Source: Desulfurococcales archaeon
Lineage (GTDB): Archaea > Thermoproteota > Thermoprotei_A > Sulfolobales > Desulfurococcaceae
Direction of reading: 5' to 3'
Assembly: GCA_015522345.1 (NCBI GenBank)
Contig: WAML01000115.1
Span: forward strand, 1 to 6,339
DNA: 6,339 nt
The notes beneath the pieces were generated by a model that ran no database searches, was not told where the DNA came from, and worked only from the letters and a program-made list of their open reading frames with translations. Position numbers and translations under genes: made by a program. Every line of letters begins with the position of its first letter. The first letter of the stretch is position 1. Below are positions 5,352-6,339 of this stretch, one piece after another.

Positions 5352-6087
5352 AATTTCAGATCCGATTACATCGGTCTCTGAAGTTAAACCCTCACAGCAT
5401 GATGTTGTGAGGGTTAATTCCATTAAGTACCTGTATAAAGATCAAAGACAAGATAGTAAGGTTCCTACCTTCGCTCTTACGTATGATGGTACTTATATCA
5501 CTCTTATGAAGAATGTTGGTTTATCTGAGAAACTGGCCAAGTCTATCGAATCTAGTTACCATGAAATGTATAAAGTTTCTGATGAGTGGGTAGCAGATAA
5601 GATTAAACAAGCTTCTAAAGATGGCTATGTGACCGTAGCCTTCGGTCTGAGGCTTAGAACACCCCTTCTTAAGCAGGTGGTACTGGGAACTAGTAAGACG
5701 CCGTATGAGGCGGCTTCTGAGGGCCGTACAGCAGGTAATGCTTTGGGCCAGTCATGGGGATTATTGAATACTCGTGCTGGTTCCGAATTCATGGGTAAAG
5801 TACGTAATAGTAAGTATCGTTTGGATATTAAACCATGTGCTCAAATCCATGATGCAAGTTACTTCATTATTAAAGATGATTTAGATGTTCTTATGTATAC
5901 AAATACACATTTGTCTAAAGCAGTATCTTGGCAAGAAGATCCTCTAATTCAGAATGAACATATTTCTATGAGTGGTCAGTTAGATGTGTTTTGGCCTAAT
6001 TGGAACCATGGAATGACCATACCTAATGAGACAACAGTAGAAGAAATAAAAGACATCATTAAAAAACATATTGAGAATTTAACATGA
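5344..6087 (+). CDS. polA: Family A DNA polymerase, C-terminal part (motifs B and C)
   Basis: This 247-residue protein completes the polymerase begun at 2797. Residues 1 to about 23 do not look like polymerase; similarity resumes at VNSI (24-27). Motif B follows the pattern RxxxKxxxFxxxY with R35, K39, F43 and Y47, the O-helix residues that bind the incoming nucleotide. Then come FGLRLRTPLL, SEGRTAGNALGQSWGLLN and the catalytic motif C HDA (169-171). D170 is the second metal-binding aspartate; the usual third residue of HDE is alanine. The ATG at 5344 overlaps the last 8 bases of tad2; upstream there is only a weak GGGG (5328-5331), so re-initiation by ribosomes finishing tad2 is likely. To make an enzyme it must join the N-part, since motif A and the exonuclease are only there. 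Bases 5641-5760 are about 55% G+C, far above the neighbours. The ATGA at 6084 overlaps a tiny downstream frame. Confidence 0.92.
   Translation: MLKISDPITSVSEVKPSQHDVVRVNSIKYLYKDQRQDSKVPTFALTYDGTYITLMKNVGLSEKLAKSIESSYHEMYKVSDEWVADKIKQASKDGYVTVAFGLRLRTPLLKQVVLGTSKTPYEAASEGRTAGNALGQSWGLLNTRAGSEFMGKVRNSKYRLDIKPCAQIHDASYFIIKDDLDVLMYTNTHLSKAVSWQEDPLIQNEHISMSGQLDVFWPNWNHGMTIPNETTVEEIKDIIKKHIENLT
5362..5374 (+). other. Short hairpin near the right joint of the insertion
   Basis: CCGAT (5362-5366) pairs with ATCGG (5370-5374) around a TAC loop, 11 bases after the tad2 stop codon and in the early codons of the polymerase C-part. Together with the stronger hairpin at 5387 it gives a structured segment just after the C-part start codon. 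Confidence 0.4.
5387..5415 (+). other. Strong hairpin at the right joint of the insertion
   Basis: AACCCTCACA (5387-5396) and TGTGAGGGTT (5406-5415) form a perfect 10-bp stem. It continues inward by a G-T, a C-G and an A-T pair to a TGA triloop, 13 pairs in all. It sits exactly where polymerase similarity resumes. It is not followed by a T-run and lies inside the coding frame, so it is not a normal terminator. It may be an end structure of the inserted segment or an RNA element affecting translation of the C-part. Confidence 0.7.
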
Positions 6088-6170
6088 TATTTGGAAAAAG
6101 AATACCTTGGGTTAAAAGCAATGTTAATTGTAGCAGTATTATCCAAAATTTATTTAATTTTGTTTTTTAA
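6084..6170 (+). CDS. Possible 28-residue peptide overlapping the polymerase stop
   Basis: An ATG within the ATGA overlap at the end of the polymerase C-part opens 28 codons ending at TAA (6168), with IPWVKSNVN near the start and a hydrophobic, phenylalanine-rich end (LFNFVF). The ribosome binding site is weak (GAGA at 6073-6076). The overlap pattern matches the real coupled genes in this window, which is the main reason to list it. It could equally be chance in AT-rich spacer, or the remnant of a longer gene. Confidence 0.25.
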   Translation: MIFGKRIPWVKSNVNCSSIIQNLFNFVF

Positions 6171-6189
6171 AACAACCAATAACTATATA
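6160..6189 (+). promoter_or_regulatory. Weak candidate promoter for the last gene
   Basis: TTGTTT (6160-6165) and TATATA (6184-6189) are 18 bases apart and loosely resemble sigma-70 -35 and -10 boxes. A start near 6196 would leave the ribosome binding site at 6223 intact. In sequence this AT-rich such matches are common, so this is only a candidate. Confidence 0.15.
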
Positions 6190-6212
6190 ACTTTATGTCC
6201 TTGGTTATGGTT
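6174..6212 (+). other. Imperfect hairpin in the leader of the last gene
   Basis: AACC-A-ATAAC (6174-6183) pairs with GTTATGGTT (6204-6212), giving 9 pairs with one bulged A and a 20-base loop. It ends 10 bases before the ribosome binding site at 6223. No T-run follows, so a role in message stability or leader folding is more likely than termination. Confidence 0.35.
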
Positions 6213-6236
6213 AAAATATTATAAGGAGCTTTAAAA

Positions 6237-6339
6237 ATGGAACTTAAAAATAATCAATACTTGGTACCTGGATTTGATCATAGCTATGAAATCAGAGAAG
6301 CTGATGAAAGTGTAGTAAATGAAATGGAATGTATTACTG
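6237..6339 (+). CDS. Unknown protein, N-terminal part, cut by the window end
   Basis: The ATG at 6237 has a near-perfect AAGGAG (6223-6228) 8 bases upstream, and 34 codons remain open to the window edge. The visible residues start MELKNNQYLVPGFDHSYEI and are acidic afterwards. I do not recognise the family from this much. The strong ribosome binding site and the roughly 65-base spacer after the polymerase region suggest an independently translated gene. Confidence 0.75.
   Translation, partial: MELKNNQYLVPGFDHSYEIREADESVVNEMECIT

Larger units (their letters stand above)
4744..5413 (+). other. Insertion interrupting the DNA polymerase gene
   Basis: Polymerase similarity stops near I649 (base 4743) and resumes near VNSI (from about 5413). 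Between them lie 48 extra codons, a stop, the complete Tad2-like gene and about 60 bases with two hairpins. From the motif A aspartate to the break is 44 residues, and from the resumed sequence to the motif B arginine about 11. Together these are close to the 49 separating D705 and R754 in E. coli Pol I, so the segment was added and not substituted for lost sequence. Both halves are in the same frame. Short hairpins mark the edges (4738-4753 and 5387-5415). The edges are approximate by a few codons. No transposase, endonuclease, intein or intron signature is visible. Confidence 0.7.

Noticed and set aside
5350..5390. Complement strand contains a match resembling the group I intron R element (TTCAGAGACC)
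   Set aside because: It is antisense to all genes and no S-like partner is found nearby.
4744..5413. Group I or group II intron carrying tad2
   Set aside because: No P/Q/R/S core, no P7-like pairing and no domain V-like hairpin is visible, and only about 200 bases lie outside the tad2 frame. Starts and stops are arranged for direct translation. A covariance model search with Rfam group I/II would settle it.
4744..5416. Intein or split intein at the polymerase break
   Set aside because: The N-side tail has no CLxxxT-type block A or TxxH block B, and the C-side has no histidine-asparagine ending before the resumed extein. The N|S in VNSI is likely polymerase sequence.

Overview
The window looks like part of the DNA metabolism and replication region of an AT-rich virulent tailed phage. 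By eye G+C is about one third. All genes lie on the + strand, are tightly packed with several 4-base ATGA overlaps, and have strong AAGGA-type ribosome binding sites. The families present are typical phage replication genes: a class II ribonucleotide reductase, a Dda-like helicase, a family A DNA polymerase with proofreading exonuclease, and a Tad2-type (DUF2829) anti-defence protein. The host cannot be named from this sequence.

Layout. Positions 1-1024 hold the 3' part of a B12-dependent ribonucleotide reductase gene (nrdJ), followed by a small stem-loop and a strong intrinsic terminator (1100-1134). Positions 1155-2426 encode a complete SF1B helicase of the Dda/RecD type, overlapped by a small unknown basic protein (2423-2671). 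A short non-coding gap (2672-2796) carries two copies of a tRNA T-arm sequence, the second preceded by a D-arm-like piece; they look like tRNA relics. Positions 2797-6087 hold the DNA polymerase, which is not one open frame. The first part (2797-4890) has the exonuclease and polymerase motif A. The second (5344-6087) has motifs B and C. A complete Tad2-like gene (4887-5351) sits between them. A 28-codon ORF, an imperfect hairpin and the start of another gene (6237 onward, cut by the window end) finish the window.

How the genes work together. NrdJ makes deoxynucleotides, the helicase probably opens DNA or remodels replication intermediates, and the two polymerase parts together hold every catalytic motif needed for synthesis and proofreading. 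The Tad2-like protein would protect the phage against Thoeris-type signalling defence by binding the nucleotide signal.

Main point of interest. The essential polymerase gene is interrupted in the fingers region, between motifs A and B, by about 670 bases that carry an anti-defence gene. Residue spacing indicates an insertion with little or no loss of polymerase sequence. I see no intein or group I/II intron signatures. The simplest reading is a two-subunit split polymerase made by translational coupling through the tad2 gene. Short hairpins lie at both joints, and an unusually GC-rich stretch lies downstream in the second part.
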